From assembly GCA_003252455.1 (NCBI GenBank), contig QKED01000044.1, forward strand, positions 39,213 to 103,212: 64,000 nucleotides of DNA. Direction: 5' to 3'. The position numbers and the translations under genes are program-made. Origin of the DNA: Gammaproteobacteria bacterium. GTDB lineage: Bacteria > Pseudomonadota > Gammaproteobacteria > Thiohalomonadales > Thiohalomonadaceae. The notes beneath the pieces were generated by a model that did not search any database, had not been told where the DNA came from, and saw only the letters and a program-made list of their open reading frames with translations. Numbering within the stretch: the stretch's first letter is position 1; the number at the start of each line of letters is the position of its first letter. Shown here in pieces: positions 8,117-18,193 of the stretch.

Positions 8117-9949
8117 ATGAAGCGCTCTCCCTTGATCCTGGCGGCCCCGCTGCTCGCCTCCCCCCTCGCCCTCCACGCCGAGACCCTCTACCTCGACCCG
8201 ATCCAGGTCACCGCCAGCCGCGTGGCCCAGACCGCCGACGCCGCCCTCGCCTCGGTCACCGTCATCGAACGCGACACCATCGACCGCCTCCAGGCCCACG
8301 ACCTGGCCGAACTGCTGAGTCGCAGCGTCGGCCTCACCCTGAGCAGCAACGGCGGTCCCGGCAAGGAGAGTTCTCTCTTCTTGCGCGGTAGCGAGGCAGA
8401 CCACCTCCTGCTGCTGGTCGACGGTGTGCGCGTCGGCTCGGTCACCAGCGGCAAACCGGCCCTGGCCAGCCTGCCGCTCGACCAGATCGAACGCATCGAG
8501 ATCGTGCGCGGCCCGCGCTCCTCACTCTACGGCTCGGAGGCCATCGGCGGCGTGGTCCAGCTCTTTACCCGTCGCGGCGGCGACGGCCTACGCCCCACCC
8601 TCTCCCTGAGCGCGGGCAGCGAGGCGAGCCGCCGCCTCACTGCCGGACTCAGCGGCGGGGATGCACAGACCTGGTATAGCCTCGCCGCCCAGAGCGAGCA
8701 GACCGACGGTCACGACGTCTACACCGCCCCAGCCACCGCCTGGAGCCCGGACGAGCCCGACGCCGACGGCTATCGGGGGCGCTCGCTCTCCCTGCGTGTG
8801 GGCCAACGCCTCGGCAAGCATGGCGAGTTGGAGCTGAGTTGGCTGCGTGGCGACGCGAAGAGCGAGTTCGACGGTGGCTACGTCAACGAATCCGAGGGGC
8901 TCGAAGAGGTGGGCGGGGTACGCCTGACCCTCGACCCCGACCCGCTCTGGCGTACCACCCTGCAACTCGGCCTCAACCGCGACGAGGTGGACTCTTACAA
9001 GGATGGCGTCTACATGAGCCGCTTCAACACCCGTCGTACCAGCGCCACCTGGCAGAACGAGTTCACCCTCGGCGAGAGCCACCTGCTGCTGGTCGGGCTC
9101 GACGAGCTGCGCGATACGGTCGACTCCGACACCGCTTACAGCGTCACCCACCGCCGCACCCACGGCGCCTTCGCCCAGTTGCAGGGGGAGTACGGCGCCA
9201 CCAGCCTGCAGATGAGCCTGCGCGAGGACGACAACGACCAATTTGGTAGCGCCACCACCGGTAGCCTCGCCTGGGGCTACCGCCTGCACGAGGGTCTGCG
9301 CCTCTCCGCCTCCGCCGGTACCGCCTACAAGGCGCCGAGCTTCAACGAGCTCTACTACCCCGGCTACGGCACCTCGACCCTGCAGCCCGAAGAGGCGCAG
9401 AGCCTGGAGTTCGGCGTCGACGGCAGCGCCCGAGGCATGAGCTGGTCACTGCACGCCTACCGTAGCGAGGTGTCACACCTCATCACCACGGTGTGCGACG
9501 CCAGTTGGGTCTGTCGTGCGCAGAACGTGGAGCGGGCACGCCTCAGTGGGATCGAATATCAGCTCAGTCGCCTCACCGGCCCGTGGCGCTATGGCCTCGG
9601 CCTCACCCTGCAAGACCCACGCAGCCGCGGTGGTGCCAACGCGGATAAGCGCCTACCGCGCCGTGCCCAAGGCAGCCTCACCTTCGACCTGGACTACCAG
9701 CACGAGACGTGGGACCTCGGCGCGACCCTCGCCGGCGAGGGGCGCCGCTACGACAACGCCGACAACAGCGTCGAACTCCCCGCCTATGCCACCCTCGACC
9801 TGCGTGCCCAGCAGCGACTCGGTCAGGATTGGCGCATCGGCCTGAAACTGGCTAATGTGACGGACAAGGCGTACGCCACCGCCGCCTGGTATCCTCAACC
9901 CGGTCGCCAATGGCTGCTGACCCTGGACTACCGCCCACACGGAGGTTGA
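8117..9949 (+). CDS. btuB: TonB-dependent cobalamin outer-membrane receptor
   Basis: A 610-residue outer-membrane receptor that imports corrinoids with energy from TonB. The start at 8117 is preceded by AAGGA and gives a signal peptide ending ALHA (about residue 20). The mature protein begins with a TonB box (around LDPIQVTAS). A plug domain follows (ELLSRSVGLTL, LVDGVRVGS, IEIVRGPRSSLYGSEAIGG), then a 22-strand-type barrel ending in the receptor C-terminal region (VTDKAYATAAWYPQPGRQW). Function as a B12 receptor rests on the upstream cobalamin riboswitch and the cob genes that follow. It ends one base before the cbiB ATG, so the two are coupled. Confidence 0.93.
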   Translation: MKRSPLILAAPLLASPLALHAETLYLDPIQVTASRVAQTADAALASVTVIERDTIDRLQAHDLAELLSRSVGLTLSSNGGPGKESSLFLRGSEADHLLLLVDGVRVGSVTSGKPALASLPLDQIERIEIVRGPRSSLYGSEAIGGVVQLFTRRGGDGLRPTLSLSAGSEASRRLTAGLSGGDAQTWYSLAAQSEQTDGHDVYTAPATAWSPDEPDADGYRGRSLSLRVGQRLGKHGELELSWLRGDAKSEFDGGYVNESEGLEEVGGVRLTLDPDPLWRTTLQLGLNRDEVDSYKDGVYMSRFNTRRTSATWQNEFTLGESHLLLVGLDELRDTVDSDTAYSVTHRRTHGAFAQLQGEYGATSLQMSLREDDNDQFGSATTGSLAWGYRLHEGLRLSASAGTAYKAPSFNELYYPGYGTSTLQPEEAQSLEFGVDGSARGMSWSLHAYRSEVSHLITTVCDASWVCRAQNVERARLSGIEYQLSRLTGPWRYGLGLTLQDPRSRGGANADKRLPRRAQGSLTFDLDYQHETWDLGATLAGEGRRYDNADNSVELPAYATLDLRAQQRLGQDWRIGLKLANVTDKAYATAAWYPQPGRQWLLTLDYRPHGG

Positions 9950-10849
9950 ATGCTCACCACTGGGACCCTCTGCCTCTTGGCCGTGATCCTCGATCGCCTC
10001 TTGGGGGAGCCGCGTCGCTGGCACCCACTGGTCGGTTTCGGGCGTCTGGCGCAGCGGGTCGAGGGGCTGTGCAATCGGGGGAGACCCGCCCAGCGGGTCG
10101 CCCTCGGGGTGTTCGCCCTGCTGCTGGTGGTGGCCCCCTTCGTCGCCCTCGCCTATCTGGCCGAACAGAGCCACTACGGGGTCTGGTTCGGTCTTCTGGT
10201 ACTTTATCTGGCCATCGGTCTGCACAGCCTCCAGCAACATGTGGAGGCGGTGGTGCGCGCCTTGGAACAACACGACCTGCACGGGGCCCGGGCCCAAGTG
10301 GGCAAGATCGTCTCACGCAACACCGCCGGTCTCGACGAGGTCGCCATCGCCCGTGCCGCCACCGAATCGGCCCTGGAAAACGGCAGCGACGCCCTCTTCG
10401 CGCCACTCTTCTGGTTCGCCCTTGCCGGTGCCCCCGGCGTGGTGCTCTACCGCCTGGTCAACACCCTCGACGCCATGTGGGGCTACCGCAATACGCGCTT
10501 TCGCCACTTCGGCTGGGCCGCTGCGCGCCTCGACGACCTGCTTAACCTGATCCCCGCACGCCTCACCGCCCTCACCTACGCCCTCGCCGGGAGTACCGCC
10601 AGCGCCCTGCGCTGCTGGCTGCGTCAGGGCCACGCCTGGGAGAGCCCCAACGCCGGGCCGGTGATGGCCGCCGGTGCCGGGGCCCTGGAGGTGAGTCTCG
10701 GTGGTCCTGCCTGCTACGACATGGTGCTGCACGACCGCCCCCTACTCGGGGTCGGTAACCCACCGCACAGTCACGATATCCGCCGCGCCCTTCAGTTGGT
10801 GCAGCGCACCCTGCTCATCTGGCTCGCCATCTTGCTATTGATCCCATGA
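9950..10849 (+). CDS. cbiB: Adenosylcobinamide-phosphate synthase (CbiB/CobD)
   Basis: A 299-residue integral membrane enzyme that attaches (R)-1-amino-2-propanol phosphate to adenosylcobyric acid. The family is recognisable from LDRLLGEPRRWHPLVGFG (about 14-31), from IVSRNTAGLDE and from ATESALENGSDALFAPLFW (about 140-160). These are followed by YRLVNTLDAMWGY and by the C-terminal GNPPHSHDI segment. It follows btuB without a gap and overlaps the next gene by four bases (ATGA). Length is close to the family norm of about 310-320. Confidence 0.95.
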   Translation: MLTTGTLCLLAVILDRLLGEPRRWHPLVGFGRLAQRVEGLCNRGRPAQRVALGVFALLLVVAPFVALAYLAEQSHYGVWFGLLVLYLAIGLHSLQQHVEAVVRALEQHDLHGARAQVGKIVSRNTAGLDEVAIARAATESALENGSDALFAPLFWFALAGAPGVVLYRLVNTLDAMWGYRNTRFRHFGWAAARLDDLLNLIPARLTALTYALAGSTASALRCWLRQGHAWESPNAGPVMAAGAGALEVSLGGPACYDMVLHDRPLLGVGNPPHSHDIRRALQLVQRTLLIWLAILLLIP

Positions 10850-11871
10850 CGCAGCCCCCCGCACCCCAACACGGAGGCCGCCTGCGCCGCGCCGCCGCCG
10901 AGTACGCTCTGCCGCTGGAGGGGTGGCTCGACCTCTCCACCGGGGTCAATCCGCGCCACTACCCGCAGTTGGCCGATCTCTCGCCCGCGCTCTGGCAGCG
11001 TCTGCCCGAGGAGGAGGACGGCCTCGCCGCCCTCGCTGCGCAGCACTACGGCGCGCCCCACGCCCTGCCCTTGGCGGGTTCGCAGGCGGCGATCCAGATA
11101 CTGCCGCTCTTACGCCCCACCGCGCGCGTGGGCATCGTCACCCCCGGCTACGCCGAACACCGCCACGCCTGGGACCGACGTGGCCACTCTGTAGTGGCGC
11201 TGGCCCCAGAGCCGCGTGCCATCGAGGCGGCCCTAGAGCGCCTCGACGTGCTGCTGGTGATCAACCCCAACAACCCTACCGGCCACCACTTTTTGCCTGA
11301 AACCCTCCTAACCTGGCACGCCCGGCTCGCTACACGTGGGGGCTGGCTCATCGTGGATGAGGCCTTCCTCGACGCCACGCCGACCCTGAGCCTCGCCCCC
11401 TATACGGCGCGTGCAGGGCTGATGGTGTTGCGCTCACTCGGGAAGTTCTACGGCCTGGCGGGGGCGCGGGTCGGCTTCCTCCTCGCCGCGCCCGAATGCC
11501 TGGCGCAAGCGGCCTACGAGCTGGGCCCATGGTGCCTGGCAGGTCCGGCACGCGAGGTGGCCAGGCGCGCCCTCGACGACAGCGCCTGGCAGCACGCCAA
11601 TCGTGAATGGCTGATGCGCGCGCGCGCGCGCCTGGTACGGTCGCTGACGCACAACGGCCTCACCCCCGCCGGACACTGCGCGCTGTTTGCCTGGGTACCG
11701 CACCCGCAGGCGGCGAGGCTGCACCGGGCCTTGGCACAGCGGGCGATCCTCACCCGCCTATACACGACCCCCTCGGGGCTACGCTTTGGCCTACCGGGTG
11801 CCGAGGCCGAGTGGCAGCGTCTCGATCAGGCCTTGGCACATGTCACTCAGGGGGGCGGGGTATGCGCCTGA
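10846..11871 (+). CDS. cobD: L-threonine-O-3-phosphate decarboxylase
   Basis: A 341-residue PLP enzyme of the class I/II aminotransferase fold that makes (R)-1-amino-2-propanol phosphate for the CbiB step. Seen are HGGRLRRAA at the N-terminus, DLSTGVNP (about 26-33), the substrate region VINPNNPTGHHF, IVDEAFLD, and the PLP-lysine motif SLGKFYGLAGARVG. Position immediately after cbiB, with a 4-bp overlap, supports the cobalamin role over histidinol-phosphate aminotransferase, which is similar in sequence. The next gene starts 10 bases before its stop. Confidence 0.92.
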   Translation: MTQPPAPQHGGRLRRAAAEYALPLEGWLDLSTGVNPRHYPQLADLSPALWQRLPEEEDGLAALAAQHYGAPHALPLAGSQAAIQILPLLRPTARVGIVTPGYAEHRHAWDRRGHSVVALAPEPRAIEAALERLDVLLVINPNNPTGHHFLPETLLTWHARLATRGGWLIVDEAFLDATPTLSLAPYTARAGLMVLRSLGKFYGLAGARVGFLLAAPECLAQAAYELGPWCLAGPAREVARRALDDSAWQHANREWLMRARARLVRSLTHNGLTPAGHCALFAWVPHPQAARLHRALAQRAILTRLYTTPSGLRFGLPGAEAEWQRLDQALAHVTQGGGVCA

Positions 11872-12740
11872 CCCTGTGCATCGGACTCTGGCTACTGCTG
11901 GGTCTGGCCCAGGCCCAGGTCGAGGTGGTGGACGACACCGGTCGGGTCGTGCGCCTCGACACCCCGGCACGACGCATCGTCGCCCTCGCCCCGCACCTCA
12001 CCGAGCTGCTCTTCGCCGCTGGTGCAGGTGACGCACTGGTCGGGGTGAGCGACTACAGCAACTATCCGCCAAGGGCCCAAGGGTTGCCGAGCCTCGGCAG
12101 CTACCAGCGCATCGACCTGGAGGCGCTGCTCGCCGCGGCACCCGACCTGGTGGTGGTGTGGGGCGAGGGTAACGGCGCAGCCCAGATCGATCACCTGCGC
12201 GACCTCGGTCTGCCGGTCTACGTCAATCAGCCCCACGACCTGGCGGGGATCGCGCAGACCCTCCGTCGCCTCGGGCGCTTGACCGGCACCGAGACGCTCG
12301 CCGACGCCCAGGCCGACGCCTTCCTCGCGCGCCTGCGGGCGCTGGAGAGCCGCTACGCTACGCGCCCGCCCCTGCGCCTCTTCTATCAAATCTGGGACAA
12401 CCCGCTGATGAGCATCGGCAACGACGCCCTGGTGGCACAGGTCTTTCCCCTGTGTGGGGCGATCAACATCTTTGCCGACCTCGGCGGCGGTGCCCCCATG
12501 GTGAGCCGGGAGGCGGTGCTGGTCGCCGACCCCGAGGTGATCCTCGCCAGCGGCATGGCCGAGGAGCGTCCCGAGTGGCTCGACGCCTGGCGCGACTGGC
12601 CGGAGCTGAACGCGGTCTCTCACCACCGCCTTCTGTTCATCCACCCGGACCTGCTGCAGCGTCCGACCCCACGCCTGCTCGATGGGGCCGAACAGCTCTG
12701 TCGCAGCCTGGAGGGGTATCGTCAGGAGGCCGTGCCGTGA
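11862..12740 (+). CDS. btuF: Periplasmic cobalamin-binding protein
   Basis: A 292-residue periplasmic binding protein with a signal peptide ending AQAQ (about residue 19). It captures corrinoids delivered by BtuB for an ABC transporter. BtuF features are [30 protein letters not shown] and [20 protein letters not shown]. The ATG at 11862 is chosen because it gives the signal peptide; longer in-frame extensions do not. It overlaps cobD by 10 bases and cobQ by four (GTGA). No btuC or btuD is in the operon, so the membrane and ATPase parts must be encoded elsewhere. Confidence 0.9.
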   Translation: MRLTLCIGLWLLLGLAQAQVEVVDDTGRVVRLDTPARRIVALAPHLTELLFAAGAGDALVGVSDYSNYPPRAQGLPSLGSYQRIDLEALLAAAPDLVVVWGEGNGAAQIDHLRDLGLPVYVNQPHDLAGIAQTLRRLGRLTGTETLADAQADAFLARLRALESRYATRPPLRLFYQIWDNPLMSIGNDALVAQVFPLCGAINIFADLGGGAPMVSREAVLVADPEVILASGMAEERPEWLDAWRDWPELNAVSHHRLLFIHPDLLQRPTPRLLDGAEQLCRSLEGYRQEAVP

Positions 12741-14245
12741 GCGCACGCCTGTTGATGGTCCAGGGCACCACCTCCGATGCCGGCAAGAGCGCACTGTGCA
12801 TCGGTCTCTGTCGCCTCTTCGCCCGTCACGGCGTCGACGTGGCGCCCTTCAAGCCGCAGAACATGGCCCTCAACAGTGCGGTGGGGGTCGATGGCGGCGA
12901 GCTGGGGCGCGCCCAGGCGGAGCAGGCACGCGCCTGTGGCCTCCCGCCCCACTCCGACATGAACCCAGTACTGCTCAAGCCCAACTCCGACCAGGGGGCA
13001 CAGGTGATCATCCGGGGTCACGCTATCGGTGAGATGCAGGCGGTCGCCTACCACGACTACAAGCGTATCGCCCGCGAGGCGGTGCTCGACGCCTGTGCCA
13101 CCCTGCGTGCGCGCCACGCCCTGCTGGTGGTCGAGGGGGCCGGATCCCCCGCCGAGATCAACCTGCGTGCGGGCGATATCGCCAACATGGGCTTCGCCGA
13201 GGCGGTGGACGCGCCGGTGTTGCTCATCGCCGACATCGACCGGGGCGGGGTCTTCGCCCACCTGGTCGGTACCCTAGCGCTGCTCACCCCGAGTGAACAG
13301 GCGCGGGTAAAGGGGTTCGTGATCAACCGCTTTCGTGGTGACTTGAGCCTGTTGCGTCCGGGGCTCGACTGGTTGGAACGGGAGACCGGGCGACCGGTGT
13401 TCGGCGTGCTCCCCTACCTGCACGGCCTGGGGCTCGCCGCCGAGGACGCCATCGCTACGGCCGCACCCGCGCACCAGGCGGCCGAGCGGCTGCGTGTGGT
13501 CGTGCCGGTGCTGCCGCGCATCAGTAATCACACCGACTTTGACCCCTTGCGCGCCCACCCGCAGGTGCAGTTCACCTACGTCGGGCCTGGTGCGACACCG
13601 CCGGCGGCCGACCTGGTGATCCTCCCTGGGAGCAAGAGCGTCCGCGCCGATCTTGCCTGGCTGCGCGACCAGGGTTGGGAGCCCTACCTGCAACGCCACC
13701 TGCGCTACGGGGGCAAGGTATTGGGCATCTGTGGTGGTTTGCAGATGCTCGGCACGGTGCTGCACGACCCGGATGGGCTGGAGGGGCCCGCCGGCAGCGC
13801 CGCAGGCCTCGGCCTGTTCGACTACGCCACCACCCTCGCCCCCGGCAAGGTGCTCAAGAATCGGCACGCCACCCTGAGTCTGGAGGCGGCCCCGGTCATC
13901 GGTTATGAGATCCACGCCGGGCGAACCCGAGGCCCTGCCCTCGACACCCCCTTCGCGCGACTGGAGGATGGGAGCTCGGAGGGCGCCCTCAGTGCCGACG
14001 GACAGCTCGCCGCCACCTACCTGCACGGGCTCTTCGACACCCCCCAGGCGACCACCGCCCTATTGCGCTGGGCCGGGCTCGTCGAGCCCGAGGGGTACGA
14101 CCACCACGCCTATCTGGATGGGCAGATCGAGCGCATGGCCGACGCCTGTGCCACCCACCTCGACCTGGAGCGATTGGCGACCGCCTTCGACCTACCGTCG
14201 ACGTTCGTGCCTCCATCCAGCCATCCACGTGGCCATTCGGATTGA
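12737..14245 (+). CDS. cobQ: Cobyric acid synthase (CobQ/CbiP)
   Basis: A 502-residue ATP- and glutamine-dependent enzyme that amidates four side chains of adenosylcobyrinic acid a,c-diamide to give cobyric acid. The N-terminal dethiobiotin-synthetase-like ATPase has [11 protein letters not shown] (about 8-18), [10 protein letters not shown] and [13 protein letters not shown]. The C-terminal class I glutaminase has the nucleophile region [11 protein letters not shown], with the Cys about residue 333, and a late His in YLHGLF. GTG at 12737 is preceded by AGGAGG and overlaps the btuF stop. Length matches the family, about 490-510. Confidence 0.96.
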   Translation: MSARLLMVQGTTSDAGKSALCIGLCRLFARHGVDVAPFKPQNMALNSAVGVDGGELGRAQAEQARACGLPPHSDMNPVLLKPNSDQGAQVIIRGHAIGEMQAVAYHDYKRIAREAVLDACATLRARHALLVVEGAGSPAEINLRAGDIANMGFAEAVDAPVLLIADIDRGGVFAHLVGTLALLTPSEQARVKGFVINRFRGDLSLLRPGLDWLERETGRPVFGVLPYLHGLGLAAEDAIATAAPAHQAAERLRVVVPVLPRISNHTDFDPLRAHPQVQFTYVGPGATPPAADLVILPGSKSVRADLAWLRDQGWEPYLQRHLRYGGKVLGICGGLQMLGTVLHDPDGLEGPAGSAAGLGLFDYATTLAPGKVLKNRHATLSLEAAPVIGYEIHAGRTRGPALDTPFARLEDGSSEGALSADGQLAATYLHGLFDTPQATTALLRWAGLVEPEGYDHHAYLDGQIERMADACATHLDLERLATAFDLPSTFVPPSSHPRGHSD

Positions 14246-14278
14246 TCCTGTTATTTTGTACCGACACACGATAAACAT

Positions 14279-14803
14279 ATGATTGAACTCATCTTGGGCG
14301 GCGTTAAATCGGGCAAATCTCGCCACGCCGAAGGGCGTGCGCAGACCAGTGGCCTGGAGGTGTGCTACATCGCCACCGCCGAACCCCGGGACGCCGAGAT
14401 GGCGGCACGCATCGCCACCCACCGCGCCCGCCGCCCTGCCGCGTGGCAGACCCTGGAGTGCCCCATCGCCCTGACCGAACTGCTGCGTGAACAGGCCGCA
14501 CCGGGTCGACTGCTGCTAGTGGAGTGCCTCACCCTCTGGCTCACCAATCTGCTGTGTGCCGAGGATGGTGACCTGCTCGCTCACGAGCGCGACAGCTTGC
14601 TCGCCACCCTCCCCGGGCTACCCGGAAGGGTCATCTTGGTGAGTAACGAGACCGGGCTCGGTGTCATCCCCCTGGGTGAGTTGAGTCGGCGCTATTGTGA
14701 CGAGGCGGGCGCCCTGCACCAGCAACTCGCCGCCCTGGCCGACCAGGTGACCCTGGTGGTGGCCGGTCTCCCCCTGTCGCTCAAAGGAGCCGCCCATGCC
14801 TGA
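14279..14803 (+). CDS. cobU: Adenosylcobinamide kinase / cobinamide-phosphate guanylyltransferase
   Basis: A 174-residue bifunctional enzyme that phosphorylates adenosylcobinamide and activates it with GTP to AdoCbi-GDP. The P-loop [12 protein letters not shown] (about 7-18) is followed by [13 protein letters not shown]. The guanylylation His lies in [22 protein letters not shown] and [11 protein letters not shown] are further family motifs. It is separated from cobQ by 33 bp, the largest gap in the operon, and overlaps cobT by eight bases. The spacer has no terminator-like hairpin. Confidence 0.95.
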   Translation: MIELILGGVKSGKSRHAEGRAQTSGLEVCYIATAEPRDAEMAARIATHRARRPAAWQTLECPIALTELLREQAAPGRLLLVECLTLWLTNLLCAEDGDLLAHERDSLLATLPGLPGRVILVSNETGLGVIPLGELSRRYCDEAGALHQQLAALADQVTLVVAGLPLSLKGAAHA

Positions 14804-15848
14804 TTGGATCCACCACCCCTGCCCCCCGCTCGATCGCGCCAGCGAGGCCGCCGCCCTGGCCCGCCAGGGAGAGCTGACGAAACCGCCCGGCGCCCTCGGC
14901 CGATTGGAGCAGTTGGCGGTACGCTTGGCCGCCCAGCAGGGGCGCCTCAAACCCCGTGTCGAGCGGGTCTGCATCACGGTGTTCGCCGCCGACCACGGCA
15001 TCGCCGCGCGCGGGGTGAGCGCCTTTCCACAGGCAGTCACCGCCGAGATGGTGCGAAACTTCGCCCGTGGCGGTGCGGCCATCAATGTGCTCGCTCGGCA
15101 GCTCGGTGCGACGCTGGAGGTCGTCAACCTCGGCACGGTCACCCCCATCGGGCCGTTGGCGCAGGTGGTCGATGCCACCATCGCCCCCGGCTGTGGCGAC
15201 ATCGGCCTCGGCCCCGCCATGCAGGTGCCACAGTTCGCGGCCGCACTGCAGGCGGGCCGCGCAGCGGTCGAGCGTGCCCTGGCGGCGGGGACCGAGCTGT
15301 TCATCGCCGGAGAGATGGGCATCGGCAACACCACCGCCGCCGCCGCCCTCGGTGCGGCACTGCTCGACCTGCCCGCCGCCGCCCTGGTCGGCCCGGGTAC
15401 CGGGCTCGACGCCGACGGGGTGGTCCACAAGTGCCGTCTCATCGAGGGAGCACTCGCCCTCCATGCCTCGGCGCGTGACCCGTTGGAGCAGTTGCGACGG
15501 CTCAGTGGCTTCGAGCTGGCCGCCCTGACCGGCGCCTACCTGCACGCCGCACAGCGTGGGCTGCCGGTGCTGGTGGATGGCTTTATCTGCTCGGTCGCGG
15601 CGCTGGCCGCGGTACGCATTCAACCGGCGGTAAGCGATTGGTTGCACCTGAGCCACGCCTCGGCCGAGCCGGGCCATGCGGCCATCTGCACCGCACTCGG
15701 TCTCACCCCACTGCTCGACCTGGGCCTGAGACTCGGCGAGGGGAGTGGTGCCGCGCTGGCCCTGCCGCTGCTGCGCCTCGCCTGCGACCTGCATGGTCAG
15801 ATGGCCACCTTCGCCGAGGCGCAGGTGAGTGATCGGCAGCCGGTTTAG
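14796..15848 (+). CDS. cobT: Nicotinate-nucleotide:dimethylbenzimidazole phosphoribosyltransferase
   Basis: A 350-residue enzyme that makes alpha-ribazole phosphate from DMB (or another lower-ligand base) and nicotinate mononucleotide. Clear family motifs in order are [62 protein letters not shown], and the C-terminal [10 protein letters not shown] with the catalytic Glu. A ribosome binding site (AAAGGAG) lies inside the end of cobU. Length is the family standard of about 350. Confidence 0.96.
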   Translation: MPDWIHHPCPPLDRASEAAALARQGELTKPPGALGRLEQLAVRLAAQQGRLKPRVERVCITVFAADHGIAARGVSAFPQAVTAEMVRNFARGGAAINVLARQLGATLEVVNLGTVTPIGPLAQVVDATIAPGCGDIGLGPAMQVPQFAAALQAGRAAVERALAAGTELFIAGEMGIGNTTAAAALGAALLDLPAAALVGPGTGLDADGVVHKCRLIEGALALHASARDPLEQLRRLSGFELAALTGAYLHAAQRGLPVLVDGFICSVAALAAVRIQPAVSDWLHLSHASAEPGHAAICTALGLTPLLDLGLRLGEGSGAALALPLLRLACDLHGQMATFAEAQVSDRQPV

Positions 15849-15863
15849 CCACGGGTCCGACAC

Positions 15864-16580
15864 GTGTACACGCCCCTGCTGATCGCCCTGCAACTGCTCA
15901 CACGTCTGCCGGTCGGCCTTCCGGGCCCGCCGAGTGCACAGGAGAGTGGCCGCTCGCTGCTCTACTACCCGGTGGTCGGCCTGCTCATCGGCGGCCTGCT
16001 CTGGGGGCTGGGCCACCTGCTGCAGTCGAGCCCGCCCGAGCTGGCGGCGGCCCTGATCCTGCTCGTCTGGGTGATGCTCACCGGTGCCCTGCACCTGGAC
16101 GGCTTGGCCGATTGTGCCGACGCCTGGCTCGGTGGCCACGGTGACCGTGAGCGCACCCTGGCGATCCTCAAGGACCCCGCCTCGGGCCCCGCCGGGGTCG
16201 TCGCGCTTACCCTGCTGCTACTGCTCAAGTGGAGTGCCTTGCTGGCCCTGTTCGATACGGGGGTGTGGCTACTGTGGGCCGCCCTGGCCGGGCGCCTGGG
16301 GCTGGTGTGGCTCTTTCTCACCACCCCCTATGTGCGTGTCGGCGGGCTCGGTGCGCAGCTGGTGGCGGCGCTGCCGCGCCGTGCGGCGTGGGTGGTGGCC
16401 TGGGCGGGGTTGGTGGTGCTACTCGTGGGGGCGGGCCCGGGGGTTGTGCTCGCCTGCGCTCTGATGTTCTACCTGCTGCGGCACCTGTTGCTGCAACGTC
16501 TCGGCGGCACCACGGGGGATGGTGCCGGGGCGCTGGTCGAGCTGCTGGAGGCGGCGGTGCTGGTCGCCGCCGCGCTCTAG
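15864..16580 (+). CDS. cobS: Adenosylcobinamide-GDP ribazoletransferase
   Basis: A 238-residue integral membrane enzyme that joins AdoCbi-GDP and alpha-ribazole (phosphate) to form cobalamin (phosphate). It starts with a GTG; no ATG lies between this and the in-frame cobT stop 18 bases upstream. It has about six hydrophobic segments and the acidic motif LDGLADCADAWLGG (about 75-88), followed by RTLAILKDPASGPAG, both characteristic of CobS. It ends the operon. No CobC-type phosphatase follows, and the next gene on the opposite strand abuts it with no gap, so the two transcripts converge without a visible terminator. Confidence 0.93.
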   Translation: MYTPLLIALQLLTRLPVGLPGPPSAQESGRSLLYYPVVGLLIGGLLWGLGHLLQSSPPELAAALILLVWVMLTGALHLDGLADCADAWLGGHGDRERTLAILKDPASGPAGVVALTLLLLLKWSALLALFDTGVWLLWAALAGRLGLVWLFLTTPYVRVGGLGAQLVAALPRRAAWVVAWAGLVVLLVGAGPGVVLACALMFYLLRHLLLQRLGGTTGDGAGALVELLEAAVLVAAAL

Positions 16581-17486
16581 TCACGCCCCCATCAGGGCCT
16601 TGGTGAAGCTCACCGACGGCGGGGTGGGCAGCTCCTTGAACACCACGATCGCATCGTTGAACCACTGTACGAAGCGGTCGGCGTGGTGGCCGCTGCCGAT
16701 GGGGTACTGGCGCATCTTCCAGCGATTCTCTTCACCCTCCTGGTAGTAGATGCCGCCAGCGTTGTAGGCACACGCCACCTTGGGCGGGTCGAAGTGGCTC
16801 TTGTCCCACTGCTGGGCGATATAGGCGGCACCGGCGTGGATGGCGTTCTCCGGCTCGCGCAGCCAGGCACGGTCCACCGCCGGGTCGCCCACCGCCGCGC
16901 GCGCGGTGGAGATGAGGGTCTGGGTCAGGCCCACGGAGACACGGTCCGGGGTGCGCTGGTCGCTGATGTATCCGGGCTCCTCGCGGGTCGCCTCTGGGTT
17001 GCCACCACTCTCGGTGCAGATGGTGGCGACGATCAGCTCGGCGGGCACCTCCAGCATCTTCGACACCTTGTCGATGGCCGGGCCGAACTGGCTCCACACA
17101 CGCCGTACGGTGAGCGGTTGGCCGCCGGTCCCCTGGGGGGCGGCGCCGTCGATGTGCAACCCTGCATTGCTCAGGTACCAGCGCACACTGTCGCGGTAGG
17201 TGTGCTCCCGCGCGAGTTCATCGAGCACCTGCTCCAGCTTGCCCTTGCCCCCGCTGCCGCGCTGCTCGAAGAGCCGCTGCCAGGTGTACATGCCGACGAT
17301 ACCGTCCACATCGAGGCCGTTTTGTTGCTGATAGCGACGCACGGCGCTATCGGTCTGCACGCCGTAAATGCCATCCACCTGGCCCAACTCGGAGAAGCCG
17401 AGCGCCTCCAGGCGCTGCTGCAGCTCGATCACATCCTCGCCGCGTACGAGGGGAAACTGGTACTTGAGTACGCGTGTATAGGCCAT
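16581..17486 (-). CDS. Peptidoglycan-binding / lytic transglycosylase-like protein without signal peptide
   Basis: A 301-residue protein. Residues about 10-70 form a PG_binding_1-type domain (LQQRLEALGF, DGIYGVQTDSAVRRYQQQNG, VDGIVGMYTWQRL). Residues about 130-270 look like a lysozyme-like SLT domain, with the likely catalytic Glu in ICTESGGNP, then GLTQTLIST and AYNAGGIY. The start has a strong TAAGGAG site and there is no signal peptide or membrane segment, unusual for a wall hydrolase. It is the last gene of a compact three-gene operon after a lipoprotein (11-bp gap) and a membrane protein. The set resembles an endolysin export or release cassette, but that is inference. Confidence 0.75.
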   Translation of the reverse strand: MAYTRVLKYQFPLVRGEDVIELQQRLEALGFSELGQVDGIYGVQTDSAVRRYQQQNGLDVDGIVGMYTWQRLFEQRGSGGKGKLEQVLDELAREHTYRDSVRWYLSNAGLHIDGAAPQGTGGQPLTVRRVWSQFGPAIDKVSKMLEVPAELIVATICTESGGNPEATREEPGYISDQRTPDRVSVGLTQTLISTARAAVGDPAVDRAWLREPENAIHAGAAYIAQQWDKSHFDPPKVACAYNAGGIYYQEGEENRWKMRQYPIGSGHHADRFVQWFNDAIVVFKELPTPPSVSFTKALMGA

Positions 17487-17497
17487 GGGTTAGCTCC

Positions 17498-18193
17498 TTA
17501 ACGGCTGGCGCAGGCGGGGTTGGAGAGCAGCAGTTGGATGTCACCGTCGAGGCGGTTGTAGGCACCCACGTAGTCACCCGCGGTGGGCTCTGCGGCGTTG
17601 AGCTGGGCCCTGGCGGCGGCGATGGCGAGACAGGCGCTGGACGGATCGGCGCCGAAGAGACCGGCGCGCGACTGCTTCACCTGGGCCGAGACGTGGTACC
17701 AGGTGGCCATCACATCCCCGGGGTGACGCTTGAGGTAGCCCTCGGCGACACCGGCCAACTCGTCGGCAAAGGCGGCGGCGCGCTCACCCTTGCTCTGCTC
17801 GCCCAGGCAGCGTACCGACTGCATCAACCCCTCGTAGCTGGCCGACTCGTGCAGGTCGACCACACCACTCCACTGCTGAATCTGTTGTGTGGCACTGCTC
17901 AGCTCTGCCCGCGCCTTGGCCAACTGCTCACCATCGGCCAGTTGGCAGTCACCGCCCTGGACAAAGGCGAGCTTGAGGTGGGCATGCCCCTTGATCAGGT
18001 GTGCCTTGGCGCAGCCATCGGCACTGGGTGCGCAATCCACCTCCAGCTTCGCCACCCGTAGGTAATCGCCCGCGGCGTAGGCACTCTGCAATTGGCTCAG
18101 GTCGTAGGTCGAGGAGGCGTTCGAGATCGGGTTGGAGACGCAGCCGACCAGCAGCGTGGCGGCCAGCGCGAGGGCGTGGATGGGGTGCTTCAT
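17498..18193 (-). CDS. Putative outer-membrane lipoprotein, unknown function
   Basis: A 231-residue protein with a signal sequence and lipobox LVGC (lipidated Cys18, followed by Val, so outer-membrane sorting is likely). The mature part is mostly helical by composition and holds several Cys (in DCAPSADGC, GDCQL, VRCLGE, SACLA and PACAS) that could pair as disulfides in the periplasm. I recognise no family. Its ATG overlaps the stop of the upstream membrane protein by four bases and its stop lies 11 bp before the transglycosylase gene, so the three are one translational unit. A longer in-frame upstream reading is rejected because it lies inside the neighbour and hides the lipobox. Confidence 0.7.
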   Translation of the reverse strand: MKHPIHALALAATLLVGCVSNPISNASSTYDLSQLQSAYAAGDYLRVAKLEVDCAPSADGCAKAHLIKGHAHLKLAFVQGGDCQLADGEQLAKARAELSSATQQIQQWSGVVDLHESASYEGLMQSVRCLGEQSKGERAAAFADELAGVAEGYLKRHPGDVMATWYHVSAQVKQSRAGLFGADPSSACLAIAAARAQLNAAEPTAGDYVGAYNRLDGDIQLLLSNPACASR

